A stretch of 64,000 nucleotides of DNA, taken from Poa pratensis (lineage: Eukaryota > Streptophyta > Magnoliopsida > Poales > Poaceae). Positions 1 through 10,991 of this stretch are shown piece after piece (the first letter of the stretch is position 1; every line of letters begins with the position of its first letter). The notes beneath the pieces were generated by a model that worked only from the letters and a program-made list of their open reading frames with translations, was not told the origin of the DNA and searched no databases. A program made the position numbers and the translations under genes. The stretch spans positions 15,400,630-15,464,629 of the forward strand of contig CAMZMU010000111.1 in assembly GCA_947311845.1 (NCBI GenBank), given 5' to 3'.

Positions 1-228
1 AAACTGAGATACATACATTGCGCCCCTTAAGAGTAAAAGGGTCGAAGCAGAGCTACATTCCAGGGTCGCTTGGTTTCTTCTCCGGGTCTGTCCAGGCCAT
101 CCTTCCTTGGTTCCTGTGCGTCTACAAGGTAGTACGAGTCATTGTGCATAGCCTTGCTCACAATGAATGGTCCCTCCCATGGAGGTGATAACTTATGTCG
201 CCTTTGCTGCGCTGCACCAGCCTTAGTA

Positions 229-1290
229 CTAGATCTCCCTCATGAAACACTCGAGGGCTGATCTTCCGACTATGATAACGTCGGAGACCCTGCTGATATA
301 CTGCTGTCCGAGATAGGGCCAATTCCTTGCTTCCTCTAGCAGATCCACTGCATCTTCCCGGGCCTCTTTTGCCTCGGTTTCGGTATACATTGTCACCCTT
401 GGTGCATCATATTCTATGTCAGTGGGTAGCACTGCTTCTGCCCCATATACCAGAAAAAATGGCGTATAGCCAGTTGACCGATTCGGCGTGGTCCTTAAAC
501 CCCATAGTACTGACGGTATCTCATCTATCCAGCACCCCGGAGTCTTTACCAGAGGTTCTATTAACCGGGCTTTTATCCCAGCTAATACCAAAGCATTGAT
601 CTTTCCACCTGTCCATTGGACTCTGGGTGTGCCACTGAGGCTATGTCTAACCGGATCCCCTTATTCATGCAGAATCGGGCAAACTCTCCCACAGCAAAGT
701 TCGTGCCATTATCCGAGATGATGCTATGGGGGTAACCGTATCTCAAAATGATTTCTTTCAGGAAAGTTACAGCCGAATGACCATCCACTTTCCGGATTGG
801 TTTCACCTCTATCCACTTGGTGAACTTATCCACCATCACCAGCATATGTGTCATGTTACCCTAGCCGGCTTGAATTCTCCCACCATATCCAAACACCACA
901 CAGCAAATGGCCAAGTGATAGGAATTGTTTTGAGCGCCGATGCGGGTAGGTGTGTCTGCTTGGCAAACCTTTGGCATCCTTCACATTTTCGGACTATGTC
1001 CTCTGCATCTGCATGAGCAGTGGGCCAGTAAAACCCATGCCGGAATACTTAGCCACCAGGGCTCTTGTACTGCAATGATGCCCACATTCTCCTTGATGTA
1101 TCTCCAGGAGCATCTCCTTGCCCTCGGCTGGCTCCACGCAACGTTGTAGCACCTCGGTTGCACTCCTTTTGTATAACTCCTTGTTGATGATGGTGTAACC
1201 CTTGGACCTCCTCTGCACTCGCCTAGCTTCGGTTTCATCATTTGGCAAACTCCCCTCCGACATGAACTTCATGATTTCTTCAGCCCACTC
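229..1290 (-). pseudogene. gypsy integrase (zinc-binding, DDE core, C-terminal part), frameshifted
   Basis: Minus-strand reading gives an H2C2 zinc-binding remnant near 1110-1000 (HQGECGHH, then AKYSGMGF). The catalytic core runs about 854-590, with VDKFTKW (first Asp), SDNGTNF (second Asp) and HPESNGQVERS (Glu). A following segment at 591-229 contains PSVLWGLRTTPNRSTGYTPF and VYGAEAVLP, typical of plant gypsy integrases. Core and C-terminal part are in different frames: one base is missing just after QVERS near 595, so the product would be truncated. In a functional element this enzyme inserts the cDNA copy into host DNA. Confidence 0.9.
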
Positions 1291-1596
1291 GGTACTGGAT
1301 GCAAAGGGAATAAGTGCTCATCTATTTCCACTGGTTCGGCCGCCATTATTTCTTCTATCAGTTCTGTCCATTCCCTAAGATTCGGTTACACCATCTTCCT
1401 CTCTTCCCTTTCCCTAAGATTCGGTTAGCATTCCCCGAGTCTCGGTGCGCAGTCCCCGAGTCTCGCCATGCAGTCCCCGGGTCCTCCCAAATGTACCCGA
1501 CATCAACATTCATAGGAACAGCTTCAGATTCTTGCTTAGGGATAAAAATTGACTCGGAATCAGGTGAAGGCTTGATTGAAGGGATCCTTAGGTGAT

Positions 1597-2628
1597 TCAA
1601 GGATATCCCGGGTGGGATTGCATCCCTAGACGACCCGAGTTTTGACAGGATATCAGCAGCTTCGTTCTCCAGCCGAGGTATGTGCTTGTACTCGCAGCCT
1701 TCAAAAAATCCTGAAATTTTCTGGACATGAAATCGATATAGTGCCATATTGGCATCAAGGCATCCCAATTTCCAGAAGACTGCTGCACCACTAAATCTGA
1801 ATCACCAAAACATTCTATCCGGCGGATGCCGATGTCCTTAGCCACATTAAGCCCATGGATCAGTGCCTCATATTCGGCCACATTGTTTGATGCTGAGAAA
1901 TGAATCTGCAACACATATCGCAACTGATCTTGCTTCGGTGATGTGAGTACTATCCCAGCACCCAGTCCGATTTTGGTTTTGGAGCCATCAAAGTGTAACT
2001 TCCAGTAATTGTAATCTGGCCTTGGTGGCTCATACTGCATCTCGGCCCAGTCACAAAGGAAATCCGGTAAAGCCTGAGACTTGATAGCATCTCTTCTCTC
2101 ATAATGCGGGGTGTAAGGAGACACTTCTATTGCCCATTTGGCAACTCGGCCAGTCGCATCTTTGCACCCAATGATCTCCGAGATTGGAGCTTCGCATACT
2201 ACGGTGATCGGGTGCTCCTGGAAGTAATGTTTCAACTTCTTGGCCGCCAGGTATACACCATATGTCATCTTCTGGTAGTGAGGATAATTTTGCTTTGAGG
2301 TTGAGATCACCTCGCTTAAATAGTACACCGGTCGCTGCACGGATTTACCCTCCTCTTCTCGTTCTACCACTATCACCACACTTACGACCCGGTTAGTGGC
2401 CGCAATGTAAAGTAGCATTGGCTCATTCGGCAAAGGTGATGCCAAAATTGGTGCAGTGGACAACATCTTTTTTAATTCATTGAAAGCCGAATCTGCCTGC
2501 GGGGTCCATGTGAACCCGGTGCTCTTTTTCATCAATTGATACAAGGGCAAGGCTTTTTCTCCTAGCCGACTCACAAACCGACTAACGAGGCTAGACACCC
2601 GGTGAACTTTTGCACATCTTTTAGACAT
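1597..2628 (-). pseudogene. gypsy RT connection and RNase H domain
   Basis: An open frame of 343 codons holds the end of the RT palm/connection (GEKALPLYQLMKKS, FTWTPQADSAFNELKKML). It is followed by a ribonuclease H fold with LHFDGSKTKIGLGAGIVL, NNVAEYEALIHGL and FGDSDLVVQQ, which supply the acidic active-site residues. It would remove the RNA strand after cDNA synthesis. The frame differs from that of the RT core upstream (2571-3155). The shift sits in CLASLV near 2590, where one missing base accounts for it, so it is a piece of a broken polyprotein. Confidence 0.9.
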
Positions 2629-3280
2629 TTAGGCAATTTCATGTTTTCTATGGCTCGGATCTTAGCCGGATTCACCTCAATACCTCGGCTCGATACAAGG
2701 AAACCGAGCAACTTTCCAGCCGGGACACCAAAGGTGCATTTATCCGGATTCAATTTTAACCGATACTTTCTCAAGTTCACAAATGTTTCCTCGAGATCCT
2801 CGAGGAGAGTGCGTTTTTCTTTAGTTTTGATGACGATATCATCGACATACACTTGCACATTTTTGCCCATTTGAGAGTGTAAGCATTTCTGCATACATCT
2901 CTGATAAGTTGCACCGGCATTTCTCAAACCGAAACACATGACACGATAGCAATACGCCCCATACGGGGTAATAAAAGCAGTCTTTATTTGATCTTTGGGG
3001 TTCAGTGGTATCTGGTGAAAACCAGAGTACGCATCAATAAAAGACAACAACTCACACCCAGCAGTAGAATCGATCACTTGATCAATCCGAGGTAAAGGAA
3101 AGGGATCCTTCGGCACGCCTTGTTCAGGTTGGTGAAGTCGATGCACATACGCCACACCTTGATCACCGCTGGTTCGTCCTTCTTCTTCTCTACCAGAACC
3201 GGATTGGATATCCAGTCTGGATGCAACACCTCCATAATGAATCCGGCTGCAAGTAGCTTAGCCAGCTCATCAAGCACCAC
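2571..3280 (-). pseudogene. gypsy reverse transcriptase core
   Basis: The frame 3155-2571 contains DPFPLPRIDQVIDSTAG, LSFIDAYSGFHQIPL, the FGLRNAGATYQR block, the catalytic YVDD box (QVYVDDIV) and LGFLVSSRGIEVNP. The N-terminal part (ISNPVLVEKK, WRMCIDFTNLNKAC) lies at 3280-3120 in another frame, so a second frameshift sits near 3115 where NKAC should run into PKDPFPLP. RT copies element RNA into DNA. The order protease, RT, RNase H, integrase separates this element from Ty1/copia. Confidence 0.93.
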
Positions 3281-3562
3281 TTTTCTTCGATCGTCTGAAA
3301 CGACGAGTCGGTTGCCTCACCGGCTTCACATCCGGCCTGACAAATAAAGAGTGCTCTGCCAACTCCCTCGGAACACCAGGCAGGTCCTTAGCCGACCATG
3401 CAAAGATATCCCGATTCTCACGGAGGAAGTGACAGAGCGCGCTTTCCTATTTCTCGCCCAATCCGGCACCAATGATGGCCATGCGCTCCGGATTCTCCGG
3501 GTCAATGGGGATCTTCTTTGTCTCCTTGGGCACCTCAAATGTTGCACCTGCATCCGGATTGG

Positions 3563-3943
3563 TCATAGCCAGACGCCGAGCTGAGCTGACTTCGCCATCG
3601 CCACTACTTCATGCATCTTGCTCTTCTCAGCTTGGATCACCAACGACTCGGCTAAGGTGGAACCAACCGTGGCACACTGTATGGCCTTCTTGTAATCTCC
3701 CACAACGGTGATGATACCATTCGGGCCAGGCATCTTCATCTTGAGGTAGGCCACATGAGTGGATATCATGAACTTGGCTAATGCCGGCCTGCCGAGCAGA
3801 GCATGGTATGGGCTCTCCAAGTCTACCACCTCGAATTCGAGACTCTCAAGTCTGTGATTGTCCTTGGTACCAAACAGCACATCTACCCAGATCTTACCCA
3901 TTGGGGAACAAGACACCCGGGTACTATACCATGGAAGGTACAA
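3563..3943 (-). pseudogene. gypsy retropepsin-like protease region, partial
   Basis: The readable 126 codons include VDVLFGTKDNHRLESLEFEV, VDLESPYHALLGRPALAKFM and HVAYLKMKMPGPNGIITV. This block follows the aspartic protease in many grass gypsy polyproteins. The protease active-site triad itself is not readable in this frame; upstream sequence (about 3950-4650) is broken into several frames. In the intact family this enzyme cuts the gag-pol precursor. Confidence 0.75.
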
Positions 3944-4651
3944 CTGCTCTGCTGCAACTGATTCGGCGAATAACCCAACTTGACCATTGTGTCCCGATAC
4001 ATGATGTTTATAGCGCTGCCATTGTCAACCAAGACTCGGTGAATTTCACATTAATTTGGTCCAACCAAAGTCGGATCCACCACCAGTGCATAGTTTCCTG
4101 GGCTTGGCATAACCCTGGGATTATCAGCCCTGCTCCAAGTGATCTCCTGCTCGGACCAGTTCAGGTATTTTGGGACTGCTGGTGTGACTGCATTCACCTC
4201 TTCGCCCTTCGCAGCTGACTTTTCTTGTCAGTTGGCTCGGTCACAAAAACCACATAACTTTGATGAGCCTCCTTGTAATCATTTCCGGGGTATCCACCTT
4301 GCCGACTCGGACCAGCATGTTGTTGTTGCCTCCCATATTTACCAGGTTAACCGGCTTTGTGCTGCCGGCCTTGGAGCTCCTTCGTTCACCGGGGTTGCAT
4401 TGGCTCCGGATAAAGGCGTTTGGCCTGAAATTCGGTCTAGGAGCACCTCTCGAGGTGGCCCTCTCTGACCTTCCGCCTGGATGCGATGATGCCAGCTACA
4501 ATTCCGAGTTGAATGATTGGCCGGCTTGCGTGGGTCTGTTGTGTGATAACGGCAAGGCCCATCTATCATTGCCTCAAAAGTTAGAGGTGGACTCGGTCCA
4601 TCCCACACTTTCTTTGCCCAGGCACCTTGATTCGGCCTCCAAGCTGGACCC

Positions 4652-6690
4652 TCATTTTTGGTCTCTGGCTATCTCCTGCTCAGGATGATCCATATTTACT
4701 GCAGCAACCTGATCTGAACCGTATCTATAATCCGGATCTCTCCTCTTATAACCGAACTCATGTCGGTCACTGGGCCTCAATGGTCCTGTTCGGTTGTTGA
4801 CCGGTTGCCTCCTGCTTGTTCCCACCGCATCCAACGCTGGCTGCGTCGGATCGCCAAGAGCATATGTATCTGCTATCCGGATCATTTCGCCAGGGTCTTT
4901 GGCATATCCCTCTGGAGCTTCTGCCAAAGCGGGGTGCCATGTCGGCAACCCTGCGCAAACCAAGAAATGGCCTGCTCCTCCACGACACCTTCACAAGAAT
5001 TGCGAATGTTGCTCCACCGAGTCAAAAATTCTCGGTCTGTCTCCCGCTCTTCCTGCCTGCACGCAGACAAGAGCTGAGGTCGGTTTGGCCTCTTGTAAGT
5101 GCTGGAGAAGTTGCTGTAAAACGCCTGCTCCAAATCCATCCAAGAGTTGATACTACCCTCTGGTAAGTTATTCAGCCAAATCCGGGCTGGCCCTTCCAAC
5201 ATATGCGGGAGATACCGGACCGCCCATCGGCGATTGCCCCCCGCAATGTGCACCGAGGATACATAGTCTATCAGCCAATCCTGCGGCTTAGTGCTGCCGT
5301 TATACGGCTTTGTGATTCGGCCAAGCTGAAACAACGGCACGTTCGGCTCATTCATGATCCGAGGCCCAAAGCATGGAGGACCTGGTGGGCCTTGCTCTTC
5401 CAGCTTCTCGGACTGGTAAATCCTATCCAACCTGAGACGCTGATCATCCGGATCCAATGTCCGAGGTCCCAGCCTGGATGCAAGTGCATTATCATACGTT
5501 TGGTATCCGGCTCGCGCCATAGCCGAATTACCATCATCATAGCGGTAGCCCGCCTGGCCACCACCTTGCTGCTGCGCTTGCACCATTACTTGCTGCTCCT
5601 GCCGGGGTTGATTCTGCCCAGGAGGACGAGGTGGTTGACCTCGGCCAGCCGAATTACCCCTTCCGGCTCCCGGATTGCCTTGACCGCCATTGTTTCTGCT
5701 CTGGCCACCTCTTCCTTGAGCAGCTAGCTGCTTGCCGGCATACTCAGCATCATAGGCCTGCAGCTGTTTGCTCTTGCCCGAATTCACGCTTTGGGCCCGG
5801 TCAGCTCCGACATGCGGGGATGACGCTTGCCCCTTGGATCTCTGGCTAACGCCTTAGCCGACACCACTACCCGAGAACCACCAGCGTCCGGATTAGCTTT
5901 CCGGTAAGCCTCATTCTGCCGGTTACATACATCAACCAGCTCATTGACCCTTTCTGCCTGCTTGCGCCAAGCATCCCGGTTAATGTGGTCAACTCGGCTC
6001 GCGCTGCCGCTGCAGCCCTAAGATTCTTGGCCGGGGAGCTATACACCGGCTTGCCTGTACCCGATCTATGACTAGTAGCCTTACTCGAGCTTGACCTTGC
6101 GGCTCTAGCTAATTCATCATTGAGGTCCTTACCCCTGTTGCGCAAATCTGCTCTTTTGCGTGGGTGAGGCACTACCGGAGTGAAACCATCGGTGATACCA
6201 TTGGCAGCATTATATTCTCTCATGTCTCTATCAAATGCTTGCCTAGACTCCACCACTACCGGGCTTCCTTTGCAACCTCAGGCGCTCTGCCTCTAACTGA
6301 GCTATAGTAAGCTCTACGTTTGCCCCAGGTGCCACTGGCCGAGCTAACTTTTCCAGGACATCCTCTAAGGGAGCCTCCCTACTTGACATGCCAAGTGGGC
6401 CAACCGGATCCGGTTTCTCCTTTGGGAACTTTGCCGTCCGAACCGGCTTGTCAACCAGATCGGTTGGCGTGACCAGTACCTCGGGCGTGCTATTGGCGGC
6501 ATCTCCTTTGCCTGCTCCAGCACTGGTCCGGTCATCATCACTCCACGCTGCTCCCGGGGCGAGCGCTACGCCGTCCGAGAGCTGCGCGGAAAGAAGGGGG
6601 TCCTCGGCCACGAGCACCTGCGCGGGTACTCGCGGACAAGCTCGGTGGTGACGTAGGTGAGGAAGCTGCCGAACTGGATGAAGCATCCAT
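4652..6690 (-). pseudogene. gypsy gag, fragmented
   Basis: The best frame (5787-4882) carries the Retrotrans_gag core: PLFQLGRITKPYNGSTKPQDW, YLPHMLEGPARIWLNNLPEG, SWMDLEQAFYSNFSSTYKRP and EFLTRWSNIRNSC. Upstream it has a Gln/Gly-rich stretch. The N-terminal gag part is readable at 6590-6243 (KEKPDPVGPLGMSSREAP) and 6256-5867 in other frames, so at least two frameshifts exist. Gag would form the cytoplasmic particle that packages element RNA. The region starts about 170 bp inside the LTR and primer-binding site, as expected. Confidence 0.88.
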
Positions 6691-6839
6691 CCACAGGGAG
6701 TGGCCCTCCCGCGAAGCAGCCGGCGTTGTCGCTGATGAAGGTGAACCCGCCGTAGTTGCAGACGAGCCCTGACGCACGCGTACGCCGGAGCTGGTGACGG
6801 AACCCGTCCGGATGGAAACCCCAGCCAACGCCACTGCTT

Positions 6840-6857
6840 GCCCCACGGTGGGCGCCA
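6840..6857 (-). promoter_or_regulatory. primer-binding site of the gypsy element
   Basis: On the element strand, TGGCGCCCACCGTGGGGC follows the LTR end CGACA after a 2-base spacer. A tRNA-complementary TGGCGCC-type site at this position is usual for grass gypsy elements and fixes the inner LTR boundary. Confidence 0.8.
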
Positions 6858-6859
6858 AC

Positions 6860-7815
6860 TGTCGTGGTGGTGTCACGGCAGATGCCATAGGATGGCTTAA
6901 GTTGGGGGCTCGCTAGGACGTTGGGGGATCCGGGGAGGGTGTGCGCGCTCAGGAAGCACGCATGAAGAACCACAAGAACACGCAAGAACAAGCAAGAAGG
7001 AGCAAAACCAAGAACAACCAAAGCACACCAAGATGTACCCTGCTTCGGGGCCCTCTTGTGGAGGTAACACCCCTACTGCAGCACTAGCCTACTCTATATC
7101 TCAATGATCACAAGTACAGAGTGCTCCTCGAGCTGTATGAAGCTACAATGGTGAGAGCTCTAGGAGGAAGATGGAGCAAGGGGGGAAGTGAGGCTTCTTC
7201 TTCGCCTCCTCCGCCCTGGAGGATGTGCTGGTCTATTTATACACTAACCGGATTACCATTCTGCCCCTGGCCGGAGATGACAATGGCATGGACAAGAGGA
7301 ACAGGACAAGCTCTGGCTACTGTCACTCAGTCCAGTTCATCGTCAGTCCAACGGCAGGTCTATCTTTTCCTCTTTGAGCTTAAGCCAGCGTAGCCCACCG
7401 GAGCCTAGGCCACTGCCCTTTCCCGAAATAGCCGAGTCAGCGCCTAGGGCCTTGCGACCCGGAAAACCCGTGGCTCGACCTGGCTGTCTTCTGAGCCTCG
7501 GGCAGGAGACCTGCAGGACCCGTGAACTTACTGACATTACTTGGCCCTTGTGCATTATCCGACATCGCCCTGTGCCGGATCCTTCCTGACCAACCCGGCT
7601 AGGTTAAGACGGATCCCTTCCTTTGATTCAGCTAGACTTGTCTGATGCCTTTTGGCCTCTCCCTGCCCTTTAGCATGATTGGGAGCCGACCGACTCTCCC
7701 AAGTGATCCGGTTCAAGGGATCCGGCCCAAGTGATCCGGCTTGACCTTGATCCGGCCCACTCTTTACAACTCTTAACACCACCTCTTTGCCCTATCCGGG
7801 GGCAGCCCCCCGACA
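6860..7815 (-). repeat. 5' LTR of the gypsy element (956 bp)
   Basis: It is bounded by TGTCG/CGACA inverted ends. On the minus strand it carries a good TATA box (TATAAATA, plus coordinates 7234-7241) near its middle, which should define U3/R. The inner end abuts the primer-binding site. The outer end abuts LINE coding sequence, where the LINE frame switches from MADFRD to LTR-encoded residues. The second LTR is outside the window, so LTR divergence (insertion age) cannot be judged here. Confidence 0.88.
7234..7241 (-). promoter_or_regulatory. TATA box in the gypsy LTR
   Basis: TATAAATA on the minus strand lies inside the LTR, oriented toward gag. It is the only strong TATA motif noticed in the LTR and the likely core promoter of the element RNA. 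Confidence 0.6.
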
Positions 7816-8307
7816 ATCTCTGAAATCAGCCATTTGTCTCTCATTTCTCTTTCTATTTGAGAAATGCTCATATTGCCACATAGCTTCATTGAAGTCCCCA
7901 AGCATTAGCCATGGTCCTTTTTGCATGGGTTTCAAGTCCTTCAGCATTTTCCAAAACACATTTCTGAGGTGTGTGCGAGGCTCACCATACACGAAAGTAC
8001 ATATCCACTTTATTGCTCTTTCGGTATCATGAACCATAACATCAATAACACGGTTGTTAATCTTAAATAGATCAACTACTACACTCTCGTCCCAAAAGAG
8101 AGCTAGGCCCCCACCCTTTCCCTCCTCATGAAAGGAAACTACATTTTTGAGACCTAGCCTCCATCTAAGATTTTCAATCTTGGTTTTATTCTGACGAGTT
8201 TCACATAAGAACAGCAGCTTCGGGCGGTGAGCGCGCACTAGGCGCTCTAGGTCTTGAACTGTCCGGAGTTGCCCAGTACTCCGGCAGTTCCAGCCTAGTA
8301 GTTTCAT
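7816..8307 (-). pseudogene. LINE ORF2, N-terminal AP-endonuclease domain, interrupted
   Basis: The ORF starts MKLLGWNCRSTG and continues with LVRAHRPKLLFLCETR, NVVSFHEEGKGGGLALFWDE and KGPWLMLGDFNEAM. These are the APE-type endonuclease motifs (Asn near residue 7, Glu of the CET motif, GDFN). This domain nicks target DNA to prime reverse transcription. The frame runs into the gypsy LTR after MADFRD, so RT and RNase H are missing here. The ATG overlaps the ORF1 TGA (sequence ATGA). Confidence 0.92.
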
Positions 8308-9907
8308 TGCTTCTGACGGGCACGCTCCTTCGTGCCCGTCAGTTGACCAGCGGCCCCTGTGCTGGTTGCCTCCTTTTCAGTGTTCATCGTCTGTCCCCCC
8401 TTCTTCTCCTTGCCCAGCTCTGTCTCCCTGTTGTCTCTGTTTCCTTCAACAACCAGAGCTTCCATTGCTTCAACCCTGTTCTCTTCTATGTTGTTGCCCT
8501 TGGGATCCTCCTCCCTCAGCCTCTGCAAATTTTCCTTGCCGAAGCACTCTTCAAGGGAGGGCACCCGGTATATGACCTTCTTGCTTCTTGGCTCCAATTC
8601 GTTATCCTCTTCATCGAGTTGTGGTCTATCACGTGGAGCCCCCTGAGATAACACCTGGGTTGTCAGCATGTTGTCATGTTCATCTTCTTTTTCCTTGCTT
8701 CGAGGAGTCCTCTTCCAGGTAGGCTTGGCCTTCAGGGCTGCTTCGGCTTCAGATTTTTTGGCAACTTCATTGTTGGTGATGATCTTGGAGTTGTCGCCGC
8801 TCTTGCTTGGCGAAGGGGTGTTTTGCTGGGAATTGTTGTCGTTGGAGTTCTTAGAGGACGTCGGAGCCTGGTCCTGTACCGTCAGCTTGCCCACCTCCTT
8901 TGCAACGTGGGTGATGATAGCATTGACCTGGGTAGGTGTTTCCCCGCCGTTACCCTGGTGGGGAGGGTTCCACGGCCGGGTTTGCTGATGACGAGCTTGT
9001 CCAATGTAGTCGGGGAGGAACCATCTTCTTGGGTCATCCGGGTGGATCGGCGCAGTACGGAGGTCTGCGTCATGCCTCAACATCCTCTGGTCGATCGGCG
9101 TGTCGCATCTGTCGATGATGTGGGCAAGGAAGCCACAGTGCCGACAGAAGATGGGAGGCGCTCGTAGTGGACGTGGGCGATAACCTCCTGGCCTGTGATC
9201 TCGTCGCTGAGAGGGATCCATCTCTGCAGTGCACGATCGAAAGGGAGGTGGACTCTAGCCCTGATCAGGCTGTCACATATGTCACCACGAGAATTATTGT
9301 CAATGTGGATTAGTTCACCAATCTTGTTTCCCAAATCCCTGGCTAGTTCCTTAGACAAGAGATAAAAAGGAATTCTTCTGAACTGAACCCAAATTGGGAC
9401 AGTCAAGAAAGGTACCGTTTCTGGATCGTCACCTTCCTTGAGTGCATCAACAAGGACAGGGTCCTCCCTGTATTTCCATGGGCCGCCTTTGGTGACATGG
9501 TTGAAATCACCTTCTTCAGAGAACTCGAGCACGAACCTTCGATCGGCGAGCTGGTTGACGTCGATGGTGCCGCGGATCCTCCATATCTTGCGCATGTAGT
9601 CGATAAGGTTGTTGGAGCTGATGATGATGATGGAGAGGAACACACCCACAGCGATGAATCTTCCACGTGCCACGCCTTTCGCCTTCGCCATGTTGATGAC
9701 CATGGCCTTCTTTTCATCTTCAGTGCCGAGCATCTCCAGGAGTTCCTTTCCCCGCTTGTCTTCCTTCCCCACACCGGCGATCACCAGCATGGAGGAGCTT
9801 CCAGCATCAGTGTCAATCTTGTCCTGCCCATGGTTGTTGTCGAGGGCGCCCAGTACCTTGTTCTTGGCCTTGATGTCGCTCTTGGTTTTCTCTGTCAGGG
9901 ACGCCAT
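8304..9907 (-). pseudogene. LINE ORF1, gag-like RNA-binding protein (DUF4283 plus CCHC), one frameshift
   Basis: The start chosen is the ATG at 9907 (MASLTEKTKSDIK). The N-terminal domain reads RGRFIAVGVF, then ADRRFVLEFSEEGDFNHVTKGGPW and PIWVQFRRIPFYLLSKELA, the DUF4283 pattern of plant LINE ORF1. It is followed by a CX2CX4HX4C zinc knuckle (CRHCGFLAHIIDRC) and a long charged, disordered tail ending KERARQKQ. The first part reads from 9907 to about 9155; the knuckle and tail are in another frame. One C missing in the CTCCC run between YERLP and IFCRHC explains this. Its stop codon overlaps the ORF2 start. Confidence 0.88.
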
Positions 9908-10749
9908 GGAGTGGATGGGTCTAAGCAGAGAAGGAGGTGTTGTGGAGCTGTGGTGTTTCTTTTGCCTGAGACATGAACCGGGGATGGGATGCCAATATAT
10001 AGTGTGAAGAATCCCTTTCTTAAACCTGTGATTACTGCCCACATAGAACGTCAGGATCGGTGGATGAATTGCTGATTTGACCAGGGCCATCAATCGCTTC
10101 ACTAAGAATCCGCCCTGGGTTGAAATGAGACGGCCATCACGTGATCCTTTACTCTTTGAATCATGGCCGGAATCACCTCTAACTCTATTCCAAATTTTCT
10201 CTCCAACGGCCACATACAGGGGGGATTTGGGGAAGGATAATCATACCGTGGAAGTAGGGATCGTCGCGGTCTTCCCCACTGTTTTCACCTTCAGAGGACC
10301 TGTAGAGGGCTCCCCTTGGTGCGCTTTTTCCGGAGTTGGATCTTCCTTCTTGATTGGGACTGATTTTCCGTCGGATCCTTGACTGCTCTGGCAGCGGGTG
10401 GACCGCTGATTGTGGCCTTCCAAATCCGAGTTGGACTGAAAGCTCTGCGTAATCTTTGCTCGTAAAATCTCCAAACTTTTCGTGGATCGCGGGATTTGAG
10501 GATCAGCTCTCTCTTTTTTTTTTCTCTGGTTTCCAAAGGGATGAAGGCGCATGGGTGTCTAGGGGCTATCTTGGTGGAGATTTTGTGGTGGGTCGATCGG
10601 GTAGCATCTCTCTCACTCCTCTCGTTCACTCTCTTTCCTCGGGGTTCACCGGCGTCGATCGATTCACCGCCGTCTCCGCCGCGCGGGGCGAGGAGGTGAG
10701 CGGACATCCTTTCGCAACCAAAAAAATGACCAAGCTTGGACGATCTACG

Positions 10750-10991
10750 GCTTATGCATAATCATAGGCCCAAAAGAAATCACCCTTAGACTATCTGACC
10801 ACTAGCTCAAGTAGATGTTAGAAAAAAAAACTTAATCAACATCATCAGGAACATCCATAAACGGAAGGAAGCTTCTGAGGACACCAATTATTGACAGCGA
10901 TCATCTAATCATTTTTTTCCTAATCACAGATGAAGCAGCTACATTCTGCTACAGAAATGTAGCCGATTCATGCCTATGATTATGCATAAGC
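10750..10991. repeat. short element with perfect 20-bp terminal inverted repeats
   Basis: The 20-mer gcttatgcataatcataggc at 10750-10769 returns as an exact reverse complement at 10972-10991, 242 bp end to end. This looks like a small MITE. No convincing TSD was seen. It lies immediately upstream of the LINE 5' end. Confidence 0.6.

Larger units (their letters stand above)
1..7815 (-). mobile_element. Ty3/gypsy LTR retrotransposon, 5' LTR and decayed gag-pol; 3' end outside window
   Basis: Read on the minus strand from the right, the order is LTR (6860-7815), primer-binding site, gag, protease, reverse transcriptase, RNase H and integrase. That domain order is diagnostic of Ty3/gypsy. The 3' LTR must lie before position 1. 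The coding region is broken by several single-base frameshifts (near 595, 2590 and 3115, plus more in gag), so this copy cannot make a full polyprotein. The LTR begins TGTCGGGGGG and ends CGACA on the element strand. Its outer end lies directly against LINE ORF2 sequence, so this element inserted into the LINE and is the younger of the two. The 5-bp TSD candidate is atctc (7816-7820); its partner lies off-window. Confidence 0.95.
7816..10707 (-). mobile_element. LINE (non-LTR retrotransposon), 5' part: 5' UTR, ORF1 and start of ORF2
   Basis: Minus-strand order is a GC-rich 5' UTR (about 10707-9908), ORF1 (9907-8304) and ORF2 beginning at 8307. ORF2 is cut at 7816 by the gypsy LTR, so its reverse transcriptase and 3' tail lie beyond the gypsy element, left of the window. 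The ORF1 gag-like and endonuclease content is that of plant L1-clade LINEs. The exact 5' end is uncertain; 10707 marks where the GC-rich leader stops. Confidence 0.88.

Noticed and set aside
4794..5150. Open plus-strand frames opposite gag
   Set aside because: They mirror the gypsy gag coding strand, carry no domains, and arise from its GC-rich composition.
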